From Nitrospirota bacterium (lineage in GTDB: Bacteria; Nitrospirota; Thermodesulfovibrionia; Thermodesulfovibrionales; Dissulfurispiraceae): a stretch of 64,000 nucleotides of DNA. The position numbers and the translations under genes were made by a program. The stretch covers positions 1 to 64,000 of the forward strand of contig SCQE01000021.1 of the NCBI GenBank assembly GCA_004321915.1. The letters are read 5' to 3'. Shown piece by piece: positions 45,943 through 54,774 of the stretch (positions within the stretch are counted from its first letter, which is position 1; each line of letters begins with the position of its first letter). Below the pieces are notes generated by a model that worked only from the letters and a program-made list of their open reading frames with translations, did not search any database and was not told the origin of the DNA.

Positions 45943-46156
45943 AAAACCCCCTTTTTTTTGGTATAGATAAATCCCTCGAAACAGCTCCATTAATATCTCC
46001 CTATACCCATCACCCCCTTTTCAGGCCCACTCTGTATTTTTACCGCCGGGAAAACCGGACCCGCAGCGTATCCTGACTGCTGCGGTCCCTGTGTTCGCTT
46101 CGGTAAATTTTTTTCCAGTTTCAAAAATATTTAAATTTTATCACTGAATGAGTCAA
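45943..46156 (-). promoter_or_regulatory. Promoter and long structured leader of the multiheme cytochrome
   Basis: A sigma-70-like TTGACT (46156-46151) and TAAATA (46133-46128) are 17 nt apart on the minus strand. That leaves a leader of about 180 nt before ATG 45942. The leader contains a strong hairpin, with GGACC-GCAGC pairing GCTGC-G-GGTCC (one bulged base), at about 46050-46085, then CCGG-TTTTC-CCGG. It resembles a regulatory leader, but I do not recognise a known riboswitch class. Confidence 0.4.
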
Positions 46157-46300
46157 ACAGCAATTTTCAGAAAGTCCCTGCCCCTTTCGGGGCAGGGCAG
46201 TTAGCGGGGAGAAACAATCCTCGTACGATGCTATGCCTTCGCCGGCATAAAAAGCTGTCAGCTTCCATGCAGACGATGCGCATATGTACATACAAGAACT
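46157..46300. other. Gene-free structured interval
   Basis: This stretch has no coding potential I can support. It holds two hairpins: CCCTGCCCC/GGGGCAGGG around a short TTTC-type loop at about 46176-46197, and TATGCC/GGCATA at about 46231-46249. They lie between the end of the small membrane protein gene and the cytochrome promoter and may serve as its terminator. Confidence 0.4.
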
Positions 46301-46591
46301 TTAAATAAGCTTTGGGGGTTTTTCATCCGATTTCCAAGGTATTGAAGGAATCCGGATGTGCGTGTTTTCTGAAAGACGTCCGATGGAGAATAATGCAAAC
46401 ATAAGAAAAAGCAAAGGGATAACGAAGCTGAGCCCGTCGACGGTCCCTGATATGTGTTTACCGCAAATGTCGAGGGTGGCTATCGACGCAGATGAAGTTT
46501 CATTATAGACCGGAGTCAAATGGTTTATGAATACAAGACATGGGACAAGACAAAAGAGGGTTATCAAAGCGAATAGTCTTATTTGTTGCAT
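46301..46591 (-). CDS. Small membrane protein, function unknown
   Basis: The 96-residue frame encodes two hydrophobic helices, LITLFCLVPCLVFINHLTPV near residue 10 and GLSFVIPLLFLMFALFSIG near residue 54, with a short loop holding TLDICGKH and a polar C-terminus. This is a plausible small inner-membrane protein, but I recognise no family. The start ATG 46591 has only a weak ribosome binding site. It lies about 30 nt below a conserved 33-bp element that also precedes the monoheme cytochrome gene, which argues that the frame is real and co-regulated. Confidence 0.55.
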   Translation of the reverse strand: MQQIRLFALITLFCLVPCLVFINHLTPVYNETSSASIATLDICGKHISGTVDGLSFVIPLLFLMFALFSIGRLSENTHIRIPSIPWKSDEKPPKLI

Positions 46592-46621
46592 GTCTTTAAG
46601 CTAACAGAATCATAAGCCGAT

Positions 46622-46654
46622 GTCAACTTGAAGTTCAAAGTTTAGACGGCTTAC
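46622..46654 (-). promoter_or_regulatory. Conserved 33-bp promoter element, copy 1
   Basis: This stretch matches 56116-56148 at 28 of 33 bases without gaps. On the minus strand it contains the small palindrome TTGAA-C-TTCAA followed by a TTGACA -35 hexamer. It lies upstream of the small membrane protein gene and downstream of tpsA. See copy 2. Confidence 0.55.
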
Positions 46655-46681
46655 ACTAACAAGCGCCTGCGCCGGTTACTG

Positions 46682-49600
46682 CTATTTCAACCAATCCCCT
46701 GCCTTTGCCCCGGACATGCTCTCGGCATTTTGAAACCCTGTCTTCCTGTAGTATTGAAGGCGCGCATTTGCATTCCTGATCGCCTCGTTCTGCCTTACGC
46801 GTTCCCGGGCCATATTATACTTGACGTTGAGCTTCTCCAGCACTGAGCGGGGAACGCCGTTCCATCTGCCGACGTCCATATATTCCTTGACTGCGGCCTT
46901 CGTGCTTGCAAGCACCTGCTCCGGGGTTAAATATTTGAATATCTCCGCTCCCTCCGGTTCTTTATACTCGGCAGGCTTGGCGTCGAAAAAATGTTCCTTA
47001 TTCCACTGTTCACGCCCCGTTCTTATAGCTTCACTTTTTCCTTCATCTTCTATTTTAGCCAAGTCTTTCTTCGCATCCTCCAGCTCCTCCCCAATGTTGT
47101 CCCGATACGGATTAAAATTCAGTCCGAATGCAAGCGTAAACGGTATTTCCAGAGCTGTCCCGCCAGACCCTGACAGTATAGATTTTTTCGTTATAGTACC
47201 ATACCTTGAACCGGAATTTTGTGATAATAAATTGCTCACAACTTCCTGAGCTTCCTGTCTGCTCTTTTCCCAGTTTTCGTATTGCTGTGCAGGGCTCAGA
47301 GTTGTTGTCCCGCCTGTAGTTCCACCGGTCGATCCGCTGCCGGATCCTCCGCCTGATGTCGAGGGTGCCGGTGCAGGAGCAGGCGCAGGCGCTGGACTGC
47401 CTCCCGGCGTTGTGTTTGTGATGGTCGCTGTTCCTGTGGCGGTCACGGTCGTGCCGGGGAGGCTTGGGGTCGTGCCTGCGGCTGCGTTTGCAGAGATGGT
47501 GACATTATTGCCGCTTATTAAATTGTTCGCGCCGTTCGTCTGTGTAAGTATCCCTTTTTCGCCGTTTCCGCCCGATGCGCTGATTGATATATTGCCTGAG
47601 GCGCTGGTTATGTTTGACGGGTCTATGTATATGCCGTAGTTGCTTATGCCGCTGCCTGCGCCCGTGCCGGTTATGTTGATATTGCCGCTTGTTGACGATA
47701 CGGTTGCAGCCACAATGTTGACGCCGGTATTGCTGTTGGTCCCGTTTCCTCCCGTGCCGTTCAGAGTGACCGACGCGGTCCCGGTCGCTGTTACTGAAGC
47801 CCCGCTCGGGTTCCAGCCGGACGAAATATATATGCCATTGTTGCCCCCGCCCGTGCCGCCGCCTGTGCCTGTGATGGATATTGCGCCGTCAACGGACGTC
47901 ACCTTTGTGCCTGCGGTGGACAGGTCTAAAACATAAACGCCGTAGTTGAGGTCTGTCCCGCTTCCGCCGGTTCCGTTCAGGGTGACTGTGGCAGTTCCGG
48001 TGGATCTTATCGTCGCGCCGCTGTACATATATATGCCGTAATTGCCGGAGTTCGTCCCGTTTCCCCCGCCTGTGCCTGTAACCGAAATCGCGCCGCTTGC
48101 CGACGATATTTTGGTGGTGCTGTTCTGCAGGTAGACGCCGTAGTTGTTGTAGCTGTTCCCCCCGCCCGTGCCGTTTAAGGCAATGGCGCCGGTTGTCGTC
48201 TGGATAGTGGTTCCGCTATATGCAAAAATGCCGTGAGAGTTTGACACCCCTGCCGAGCCTGTGCCGCGCAGACTGATGTTGCCTGAGCCCGCGTTAAGCG
48301 ACGCGCCGCTGAGAACGATGCCGTAAATGTCATTGAGGAGTTGATTTGTGCCCGATCCCATTGCCGCCGTTGTTGCCGGATTTGCTCCGCCGCCGAACGT
48401 GATGTTCCCGCCGTTGGTCAGGATGCTTGCGCCTGATTTCATCTGGATATTCCCCGCGCCGCTCGCGTCGCTGTCCGCGTCAAAGACCACATTGAGCCTG
48501 TTGCTTGTTGAGGAGATGGAAACACCATTGTTGACGATGATGTTGTTGTGCGCCTGAAGGGTCAGGGTTGCGTCCGTACCGGCGCTCTTGGTTATAAGGG
48601 TTGCCACGGTGAGGTTCCCGGCCTGCGCGCCGCCGCCGGCTGTCGCAATGGTCACGTCAGTGCCTGAATCAAGGCTGGCGTTGTATGCGGTCGCGTCAGC
48701 TATTGTCAGGTCTGTCGGGTCGACAAGCCACTGCCCTCCCTTGCCGAAGGGCGCTGCTGCGGTAACAACAGGGTTGTTCATAATTACCTCGTGCGCCGAG
48801 GTCTCGATAAACCCGCCGTCGCCTCCGTTGGGCGCGCTTGCATCGAGCGTGCCGCCCACCTTAATGGCGTTGTTTTCCATTCCGCCGAGGAGCCTTATCA
48901 CCCCGTTTTGCTTGCTTACAGTCTTTGCCTCGATAATGCCTGTATTGTTTATTACGGTCTTTAAGACATCGCCTGCGACTTTTGCGCTCAGGACGACCTG
49001 ACCGCCGTCCGCAGTGATCCTGCCGCTGTTTTCTATGCCGAGCGCCTCTTTAGCGGTTTCTTTGTTGATTACGAGATTGACGAGTCCGTTGTTTGCAAAG
49101 GTGAGCGTTATGTCGTCTCCCGCTGCCATATTCACGTTGCCGCCGTTTGCAGTTATATTCCCGGAATTGCTTATGTTTGAAGACACGAATACCACGTATC
49201 CTCCGTCATTTGCGTTTATGCTTCCGTAGTTGCTGATTGCTGAAAGCTGACTGCTGACAGCCTTGAAATTATATTTGCCGGCCAGAAAGTCATTGTTGGT
49301 GATGTTGAGCGTCGAACCGAGAAAACTGCCCACGTTTATTCTGGCATTTGGCCCTATCAGGAGGCCATTGGGGTTTATGACCCAGACCCGCCCGTTTGCG
49401 GAGAGCTGGCCGAAGATGCGCGACGGGTCTCGCCCTACGACCCTGTTCAGCGATATGGAGTTGCTGTTGGGCTGGAAGTATCTGACCGCCTCATTAGCGC
49501 CTATGCCGTATCCCTGCCAGTTGATGACCGCCTTGTCGGTTGTCTGGTTGATGTGCATGGTGTTTGAATTCGGCTTGGTTATAGTGGAGCCGCCGGACAC

Positions 49601-49711
49601 GACAACGCCGTCTTGGGGCAGGGCATGGGCTGTCACGGCAGGCATAAGGCATCCCGCGATAAAGGCGATGAACGTGGCGGCAAATTTAACGGTCGTTTTT
49701 GTGGTATTCAT
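46682..49711 (-). CDS. TpsA exoprotein with filamentous hemagglutinin N-terminal (TPS) domain
   Basis: The 1009-residue protein is a two-partner-secretion substrate. It has a signal peptide (about 1-33), a TPS domain starting LPQDGVVVSGGS with the hallmark NPNGLLIGPNARINVG near residue 110, then a beta-helix-forming region. From about residue 460 to 765 there are repeats rich in G, T, S and N (GTGGGNGTNSGNYGIYM-type, roughly 45-55 residues each). A proline-alanine/Gly-Ser linker follows (PAPAPAPAPA then GSGSGSTGG), and a helical C-terminus of about 200 residues rich in K and E. The ATG 49711 has GGAGGTG six nt upstream. tpsB precedes it by 16 nt. The C-terminal part has no recognised toxin domain, so an adhesin role is likelier. 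Confidence 0.9.
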   Translation of the reverse strand: MNTTKTTVKFAATFIAFIAGCLMPAVTAHALPQDGVVVSGGSTITKPNSNTMHINQTTDKAVINWQGYGIGANEAVRYFQPNSNSISLNRVVGRDPSRIFGQLSANGRVWVINPNGLLIGPNARINVGSFLGSTLNITNNDFLAGKYNFKAVSSQLSAISNYGSINANDGGYVVFVSSNISNSGNITANGGNVNMAAGDDITLTFANNGLVNLVINKETAKEALGIENSGRITADGGQVVLSAKVAGDVLKTVINNTGIIEAKTVSKQNGVIRLLGGMENNAIKVGGTLDASAPNGGDGGFIETSAHEVIMNNPVVTAAAPFGKGGQWLVDPTDLTIADATAYNASLDSGTDVTIATAGGGAQAGNLTVATLITKSAGTDATLTLQAHNNIIVNNGVSISSTSNRLNVVFDADSDASGAGNIQMKSGASILTNGGNITFGGGANPATTAAMGSGTNQLLNDIYGIVLSGASLNAGSGNISLRGTGSAGVSNSHGIFAYSGTTIQTTTGAIALNGTGGGNSYNNYGVYLQNSTTKISSASGAISVTGTGGGNGTNSGNYGIYMYSGATIRSTGTATVTLNGTGGSGTDLNYGVYVLDLSTAGTKVTSVDGAISITGTGGGTGGGNNGIYISSGWNPSGASVTATGTASVTLNGTGGNGTNSNTGVNIVAATVSSTSGNINITGTGAGSGISNYGIYIDPSNITSASGNISISASGGNGEKGILTQTNGANNLISGNNVTISANAAAGTTPSLPGTTVTATGTATITNTTPGGSPAPAPAPAPAPSTSGGGSGSGSTGGTTGGTTTLSPAQQYENWEKSRQEAQEVVSNLLSQNSGSRYGTITKKSILSGSGGTALEIPFTLAFGLNFNPYRDNIGEELEDAKKDLAKIEDEGKSEAIRTGREQWNKEHFFDAKPAEYKEPEGAEIFKYLTPEQVLASTKAAVKEYMDVGRWNGVPRSVLEKLNVKYNMARERVRQNEAIRNANARLQYYRKTGFQNAESMSGAKAGDWLK

Positions 49712-49727
49712 AAAGTACACCTCCCTT

Positions 49728-51437
49728 TTAAAACGTCATGACAGCCTGCACATAAGTCTGGGACCTGTTCGTTTTATACGCATCGCCCAACCTCGGCACC
49801 GCATAGTCAATGCTGACTGTAAGGTTTTTCCCGTAGGACAGCCGCAGCCCTGCGCCGATGCCCGTCAGATAGTCGTCTTTTGCCTCTCCCGGCTGGAGGT
49901 CGTTTTTGTAAACTCCGCCGTTGTCCGCAAACAGGACTGTCTTCAGAGCGTCTCCGAGTTTTTGGCCGAATACGGTTGTCTCCGGCGCAAGGGGAGAGAA
50001 CTGGAACTCTGCTGTTGCATTGTAGCCGCTGTCTCCGCTGTATACCGATGATTTGTGCCCTCTCACGCTTCCTGCTCCGCCTATGCTGAACTGTTCGGCT
50101 GAAAACAGCGCGTCTTTCGACCACTGTCCCGAAGCTTTTAAGGTGAGCCGGCTGTATTGCGATATCTTTTGTATTCTGGCTATGTCGATTGTGGCTTTGC
50201 CGAACCAGTTGCTTGAATGCAGACGGCTGAGGTTGCTGTCGTCCCTTCTGCTTCCGTCGAGAACGCTCCCTAATCCCTGATACCATGCAATGCCTATCGT
50301 GCTTGTTCCTGAAAGGCTGTCTGTCACATCATAGTTCAGGCCTATGCTTGCGTCCCTTATCTTGTCCCTGCTCCTTATGGAGTCAAGCATATAGTCTTTG
50401 ATGTCTTTGTAGTCTAGGCCGAACCTTAAGCTCAGGTTTTTTTCAGAAGCGCGTATTAATTGATGGGCTATATAGAGCCCTCCTGTATTGGCTCTGCCCT
50501 TTATATCGAGGGGCGTAAGGTCTCCGCCTGCGCGATAGATGCTGTTGGCATAGTAGGCCCCTGCCTTTGCGCCGTTGTAATCGATAGGCGCCGAGTATTC
50601 GATCCTGCCGTAGGAGGATTTGTTCAGCTTTATCCGGTCAAGGCCGGTTGTCAGGTTGAATTTTACAGCGTCTCCCTCCGTTATTGTGTTGCCTTTGTCC
50701 ATTGCGAGACTCATCCTGTTTTTGCTCAGGTTTTTCGAGCCGAAGTTGTCATAAGATATGCTGCCCGATATCGGGTAGCTGTCTTGGGCGGTTATTATCA
50801 CATCGGTTGTCCCGGCGTCCGCCCCTGCCTTGAGGGACGCGCCGACGTTGAGCGAAGAATAATCGTTCAGGAGCAGCAGTCCTCTTTCAAGCGTATATTC
50901 ATTTAATGAAGGCTCCTGTTTTATTTTTTCGATATGGCCCAGAATGAATCTATCGGTATAGTTTTTGTTGCCGGTCACGGTAATCGCCCCTGTCCTAGCT
51001 TCAACGACCTGTATAATTATGGTCCCTTCTTTTACGTCCTGTGGCGGTATATAGGCATAGGCGGCAAGCCAGCCTCTTTGGTGGTATGCGGCCGTTATTT
51101 CATTCGCCGCTTTGTTTATTTCCGCAAGGGTAAGTTCTTTGTTTTGATATTTGGCGGTGATCGCTTCAAGGGTTTCTTGGCTTACGAGGACCGCACCCTG
51201 AATTTTGAAGGTCTTGACCGTGATTTTTATGTCAGACGGTTTGGGAGCAGGTTCTTTCGGCTTTTCTTTTTCCTGTTTTTCTATGACCGGAGGTTTTTGA
51301 ATATCCTGTTTCTTCGGAAGTATGTCCTTTTTCTCAAACTGCTTCAGCACTTCGCCGCTGGGTTCCTGTGAATGGCAGACAGCAGCAAAAAGCGCAATAA
51401 GCGCCGTAAGAACCGTTATGGCCCGAAATATTTTCAA
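49728..51437 (-). CDS. TpsB outer-membrane transporter (ShlB/FhaC type)
   Basis: The 569-residue protein has a signal peptide (ITVLTALIALFAAVCHS), a proline/lysine-rich linker (about 25-70), a POTRA-type domain (FKIQGAVLVSQETLEAITAKY, then GWLAAYAYIPPQDVKEGTI), and a 16-strand barrel with the conserved VRGHKSSVYSGDSGY lid motif and a terminal phenylalanine. It secretes the TpsA encoded just downstream. The start is TTG 51437 with GAGGGG nine nt upstream. A palindromic site and a divergent LuxR gene lie before it, which suggests the pair is controlled by that regulator. Confidence 0.92.
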   Translation of the reverse strand: MKIFRAITVLTALIALFAAVCHSQEPSGEVLKQFEKKDILPKKQDIQKPPVIEKQEKEKPKEPAPKPSDIKITVKTFKIQGAVLVSQETLEAITAKYQNKELTLAEINKAANEITAAYHQRGWLAAYAYIPPQDVKEGTIIIQVVEARTGAITVTGNKNYTDRFILGHIEKIKQEPSLNEYTLERGLLLLNDYSSLNVGASLKAGADAGTTDVIITAQDSYPISGSISYDNFGSKNLSKNRMSLAMDKGNTITEGDAVKFNLTTGLDRIKLNKSSYGRIEYSAPIDYNGAKAGAYYANSIYRAGGDLTPLDIKGRANTGGLYIAHQLIRASEKNLSLRFGLDYKDIKDYMLDSIRSRDKIRDASIGLNYDVTDSLSGTSTIGIAWYQGLGSVLDGSRRDDSNLSRLHSSNWFGKATIDIARIQKISQYSRLTLKASGQWSKDALFSAEQFSIGGAGSVRGHKSSVYSGDSGYNATAEFQFSPLAPETTVFGQKLGDALKTVLFADNGGVYKNDLQPGEAKDDYLTGIGAGLRLSYGKNLTVSIDYAVPRLGDAYKTNRSQTYVQAVMTF

Positions 51438-51495
51438 TGTGTTGTTCCCCTCAGTGTCCCGTGTTGATATTACCCCGCTGAAAGTTCTAAAATCG

Positions 51496-51513
51496 ATACC
51501 ACTTAGGTGGTAT
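51496..51513. promoter_or_regulatory. LuxR-type palindromic operator between tpsB and luxR
   Basis: ATACCAC-TTAG-GTGGTAT is a perfect 7-4-7 inverted repeat. For tpsB a TAATAT -10 lies at 51472-51467 (minus strand), so a start near 51460 would place the palindrome centre at about -44, the position of an activator replacing the -35. It also lies 49 nt before the LuxR start, so autoregulation is possible. Confidence 0.6.
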
Positions 51514-51561
51514 GCGCTATTCTGGAGCCTAGGGCCGGCTTTGTAGATAGGGGGGAATGCT

Positions 51562-52425
51562 ATGCATCTTGGAAGCAGTGATATGACAGCGCTGCTTGAG
51601 GCAATAAGAAGATTTTATACGTATACGGACGTAAACCTGTTTCCGTTTCAAATCCAATCCGAGCTCGTCAAGCTTATTTCATGCGATTTGAGCACCTACA
51701 ATGAAATAAAACCGTTAGAGCAGAAGGCATCGAATATTACTATTCCATACGCTGTTCCTGAAGAACAGATGTCTGTTTTCCGGCGCAGCATGCACGAACA
51801 CCCGTATATAAACCTTTTAAATCCGGCGCTGCCGCATCCGTTTAAGGACGATATCAGGGAAAAGGCGCGTAAAAGACACCCGGGGTACATCGGTTCTCCG
51901 GAAGGCAGGGCTGTGATGATATCCGATGTGCTTACTCAAAAACAGTTCCACAGGCTAGTGCTTTACAATGAATTTTACAGGGGGCATGAAATAGAATACC
52001 AACTGCTTGTCAACCTTGCCAACCAGCCCTCTTTTGTGGCCGGATTAACATTTAACCGCAGCCGGAGGGACTTTTCAGAAAGGGACAGGCTGATGTTAAA
52101 CCTTCTGTGCCCGCATATACTTCAGGCATTTAGGAATGCGCGTTTGCTCTCAAAGATCAAGTTTGATACTTCAAGCCTTGAGCCGGAGCCGGGCGGATTG
52201 ACAAGCCTCGGGCTCACTTCAAGGGAGGCCGAAGTGCTGGGGTGGGTGGCCTACGGCAAGACAAACGCTGACATAGCTGTGATATGCGGCATGTCCGTGG
52301 AAACCGTCAAGAAACATCTATACAGGATATATTCAAAGCTTGGGGTTGAGAACCGCGTTGCCGCAGCCATGTGTGCGATGAATGTTCTTAAACGGCAAGC
52401 GCCGCCGGAAACGAGTGCTTTGTAA
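51562..52425 (+). CDS. LuxR family transcriptional regulator
   Basis: The 287-residue protein has a C-terminal GerE/LuxR helix-turn-helix (LGLTSREAEVLGWVAYGKTN, then VETVKKHLYRIYSKLGVENR) and an N-terminal sensor of about 200 residues that looks GAF-like rather than acyl-homoserine-lactone binding (it lacks the WxxYxxxxY pattern). ATG 51562 has GGGGGA upstream. It is divergent from tpsB-tpsA, with a palindrome between them, and so is probably their regulator. The signal is unknown. Confidence 0.85.
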   Translation: MHLGSSDMTALLEAIRRFYTYTDVNLFPFQIQSELVKLISCDLSTYNEIKPLEQKASNITIPYAVPEEQMSVFRRSMHEHPYINLLNPALPHPFKDDIREKARKRHPGYIGSPEGRAVMISDVLTQKQFHRLVLYNEFYRGHEIEYQLLVNLANQPSFVAGLTFNRSRRDFSERDRLMLNLLCPHILQAFRNARLLSKIKFDTSSLEPEPGGLTSLGLTSREAEVLGWVAYGKTNADIAVICGMSVETVKKHLYRIYSKLGVENRVAAAMCAMNVLKRQAPPETSAL

Positions 52426-52427
52426 AG

Positions 52428-52862
52428 CTAAGACTTAGACGGGTTGAGGTAGGTCGAATAAACCGCTTTGCGCTCCACACTGAAATTGCCGTTGTTTAAA
52501 ACCCCCTTTATTCTTATGGGATGGCAGCTTCCGACACCGGTCGGGATTTCGGATGCAGGGAAGCTCTCATTGCAGGTTTTACACCTGATGGAATTTTCCT
52601 CAAAGCTGAAACCTAGGCCTGATGCGAAACATTTTCTGCAGCGGTTGAGGTAGGCCCCCGGCTGTCCGTCGATTTTTATAACAAAGAGTTCTATTTTTTT
52701 ATTGCCCGCATTAATTTCGTAAAACCGCGGAATTTTTTCGGAGAGTTGTTCGACATTTATAACGATGCTTTGATCATTGTCCGGGACTTTTGTAAAGCTG
52801 TTGCCGCCGCGTTCGGAACAGGCACCGAACATAAGTACAAGCAGAATGATAAAAGCCTTCAC
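52428..52862 (-). CDS. DUF2318 lipoprotein (metal/Fe-S-type)
   Basis: The 144-residue protein has a lipobox (LMFGAC, Cys15) and the DUF2318 pattern: FYEINAGNKKIELFVIK, RCRKCF and RCKTC motifs, and a GVGSCHPI segment. The cysteines and histidine likely bind iron or another metal at the outer face of the membrane. In Campylobacter (Cj1660) such a gene stands with P19/Ftr1 and ABC genes for periplasmic iron handling. Here it closes the permease-ATPase-DUF2318 operon, with a 4-nt overlap (ATGA) with the ATPase. Confidence 0.85.
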   Translation of the reverse strand: MKAFIILLVLMFGACSERGGNSFTKVPDNDQSIVINVEQLSEKIPRFYEINAGNKKIELFVIKIDGQPGAYLNRCRKCFASGLGFSFEENSIRCKTCNESFPASEIPTGVGSCHPIRIKGVLNNGNFSVERKAVYSTYLNPSKS

Positions 52863-53536
52863 AGCTCTTTGATAATTCCGTTGGTCATCCTGAACCGTCT
52901 GCCTGCGCGGTTCGCCAGATCTATATTATGCGTGACCATGACAAAGGTCATGTTTTCTTCTTTGTTCATGGAGTTGAATAGCTCCATCATCTCGGCCTCT
53001 GTTTCTTCGTCAAGGTCTCCTGTAGGCTCGTCCGCAAGTATGATTTCAGGGTTATTGATGAAAGCGCGGGCTATTGCGACCCGGCGCTGCTGTCCGCCCG
53101 AGAGTTGTGATGGAAAGGCCTTAAGCTTGTCGGCCAGCCCGACCCTTTTCAGAAGATCGACCGCTCTATCCGTATCATCGGCGGTCACTGCCCCGTCTTT
53201 GAACAGGAGCGGAACAAGTATATTCTCTTTGATCGTCAACATTTGGAGCAGACTCGAAAACTGAAACATAAACCCGATTTTTTTACATCGATGCTCCGAC
53301 AGCCTGTCGGCGGTGAAAGAACAAATATCCACGTCGTCATGCATGATCGCGCCTGAAGTCGGTCTTGCAATTCCGCCGAGCATGGAAAGCAGTGTGGTTT
53401 TGCCTGATCCGGAATGGCCGACAATAGAAACGAATTCGCCCCGCTCGATGTCGAGCGACAGGTCCTTAACGGCATCTATCCGCTGGTCTTCTATAAAATA
53501 TGTTTTTGTGACCGACTCGAACTTTATAAGCGGCAA
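52859..53536 (-). CDS. ABC transporter ATP-binding protein (MacB/LolD type)
   Basis: The 225-residue ATPase has Walker A GHSGSGKTT near residue 39, Q-loop FMFQFSSLL, signature LSGGQQRR near residue 140, Walker B IILADEPTGDLD and the H-loop MVTHN. I chose TTG 53536 because AGGA lies six nt before it and it starts just after the permease stop at 53539. Upstream in-frame codons to 53614 lie inside the permease. It works with the FtsX-like permease next to it, using ATP for mechanical transmission or extrusion at the inner membrane. Confidence 0.9.
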   Translation of the reverse strand: MPLIKFESVTKTYFIEDQRIDAVKDLSLDIERGEFVSIVGHSGSGKTTLLSMLGGIARPTSGAIMHDDVDICSFTADRLSEHRCKKIGFMFQFSSLLQMLTIKENILVPLLFKDGAVTADDTDRAVDLLKRVGLADKLKAFPSQLSGGQQRRVAIARAFINNPEIILADEPTGDLDEETEAEMMELFNSMNKEENMTFVMVTHNIDLANRAGRRFRMTNGIIKEL

Positions 53537-53538
53537 TT

Positions 53539-54732
53539 TCAATCCTCTTTTATAACTGTCAACGGTTCCATTTTTTTTAGTCTCCGAAGCGGGAAAAGCG
53601 CTCCTGAGACGCATATGCCTGTGCCGGCGCAGAGACCTACAACCGAAATCATCCCTCGCTGGGCAATATTAAGATCGGTGCTCAGGTTTTTAAGTATTGT
53701 GAACCCTTTTGCAAGCAAGATGGAAAAGGCTGTGCCTGCCGCGACCCCGACGATGCTTCCAACAGCTCCGATTATAACGACCTCTGTGAGAAAAAGTTTT
53801 GTTATATGCGATTCTTTTGCGCCCAAGGCCCTCATAATGCCGACCTCTTTGGCGCGCTCGTTGGCTATGGCCGAAAATACTGACCAAGCCAAAAATGTCG
53901 AAAGCACGCATGCTATCGTTACTGTTATTAGAAAAATGCGGTTTATATCTTTCAATGCGCTTATCATTCCCTTGCCTATGTCTTTTCTTGCGATGGTGTC
54001 GACTTCCACAATCGAGTCTTCAATTTTGCCTGCTACCTTATAGGGGTCATAACCGCTTTTGACCCTAGCGAAGATTACCGAGATCCGGTCGGGTTTTATT
54101 TCGGCCTGCCCTGATTTAATAATATCGGACATATTTTCATCGCTGACGAATATAGCGGTGTCAAGACCCGTTCCTGTCTTATCGATAACGCCCAGCATTT
54201 TAAAAACATTGCCGAAGAGCACACTGTCGACCTCCATCAGGCCCACATCTATATTGAAGGCCGATTCACTGCCTACGACGGCCTCGCCTTTTTTGAGCTT
54301 ACGGTTAAGTTTTTCTTTTAACCATGGAGTAATTACGAAATCCGTGTCCTGATCGAAAGCCACAATGACAGCATCCGGAACATCGCAGCATTTGCCGGTA
54401 AGGGTGACGAGGTAGGTTTGGTGTGTTAAAACGTCTATGCCTTTGATCTCTTTTACCCTATCTATAATGCTTTTATCCATGAAAAACGATTTGGACTTGC
54501 TTTCGAGAAGCACATCCTCTGCAGCGCCTCTTGATCCCGCAGGCACGATAAGGATATCGGCGCCCAGCCGCTCGGTCGCTTTATTTATACTCGCATTTAC
54601 GCGGCTAACAAAAGAAACCGAGAAAACGGTCACAGCTACTAGAAGCGCAATGGAAAGCGAGAGTATCGCCGTTCTCAGAGGTTTTCTTCTAAGGTTTTTA
54701 AAGGCAAAAAGCGAAAGAGAAAAATAAGCCAC
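53539..54732 (-). CDS. FtsX/MacB-type ABC permease
   Basis: The 397-residue protein has an N-terminal membrane helix (LRTAILSLSIALLVAVTVFSVSF), a large periplasmic MacB_PCD domain (about 45-260), and three C-terminal helices (about 275-375) as in FtsX/MacB permeases. GTG 54732 has GAGG upstream. The order permease, ATPase, DUF2318 matches the Campylobacter Cj1661-1663/1660 gene set, except that only one permease is present and P19, Ftr1 and the thioredoxins are missing. A 34-bp palindrome separates it from the cytochrome gene upstream. Confidence 0.88.
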   Translation of the reverse strand: MAYFSLSLFAFKNLRRKPLRTAILSLSIALLVAVTVFSVSFVSRVNASINKATERLGADILIVPAGSRGAAEDVLLESKSKSFFMDKSIIDRVKEIKGIDVLTHQTYLVTLTGKCCDVPDAVIVAFDQDTDFVITPWLKEKLNRKLKKGEAVVGSESAFNIDVGLMEVDSVLFGNVFKMLGVIDKTGTGLDTAIFVSDENMSDIIKSGQAEIKPDRISVIFARVKSGYDPYKVAGKIEDSIVEVDTIARKDIGKGMISALKDINRIFLITVTIACVLSTFLAWSVFSAIANERAKEVGIMRALGAKESHITKLFLTEVVIIGAVGSIVGVAAGTAFSILLAKGFTILKNLSTDLNIAQRGMISVVGLCAGTGICVSGALFPLRRLKKMEPLTVIKED

Positions 54733-54774
54733 AAGACCTCGTGATTTTTAGTTATAGCTTGTCCTGCTAAGATA

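Noticed and set aside
44734-45966. 410-codon plus-strand frame opposite the multiheme cytochrome
   Set aside because: It is antisense to CxxCH-rich coding sequence, with no domain or start signals.
45943-46300. c-di-GMP (GEMM) riboswitch before the cytochrome
   Set aside because: The conserved GGxCAAA and GCCxxxGGU core elements are not present; only generic hairpins are seen.
47420-48330. Possible CRISPR array from the regular repeats
   Set aside because: Repeats are in-frame protein repeats of variable length with no constant spacers.
47412-50051. Long plus-strand open frames opposite tpsA and tpsB
   Set aside because: They are low-complexity, rich in P, V and L, and mirror the G/T-rich repeats of the real minus-strand genes. 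No ribosome binding sites or domains.
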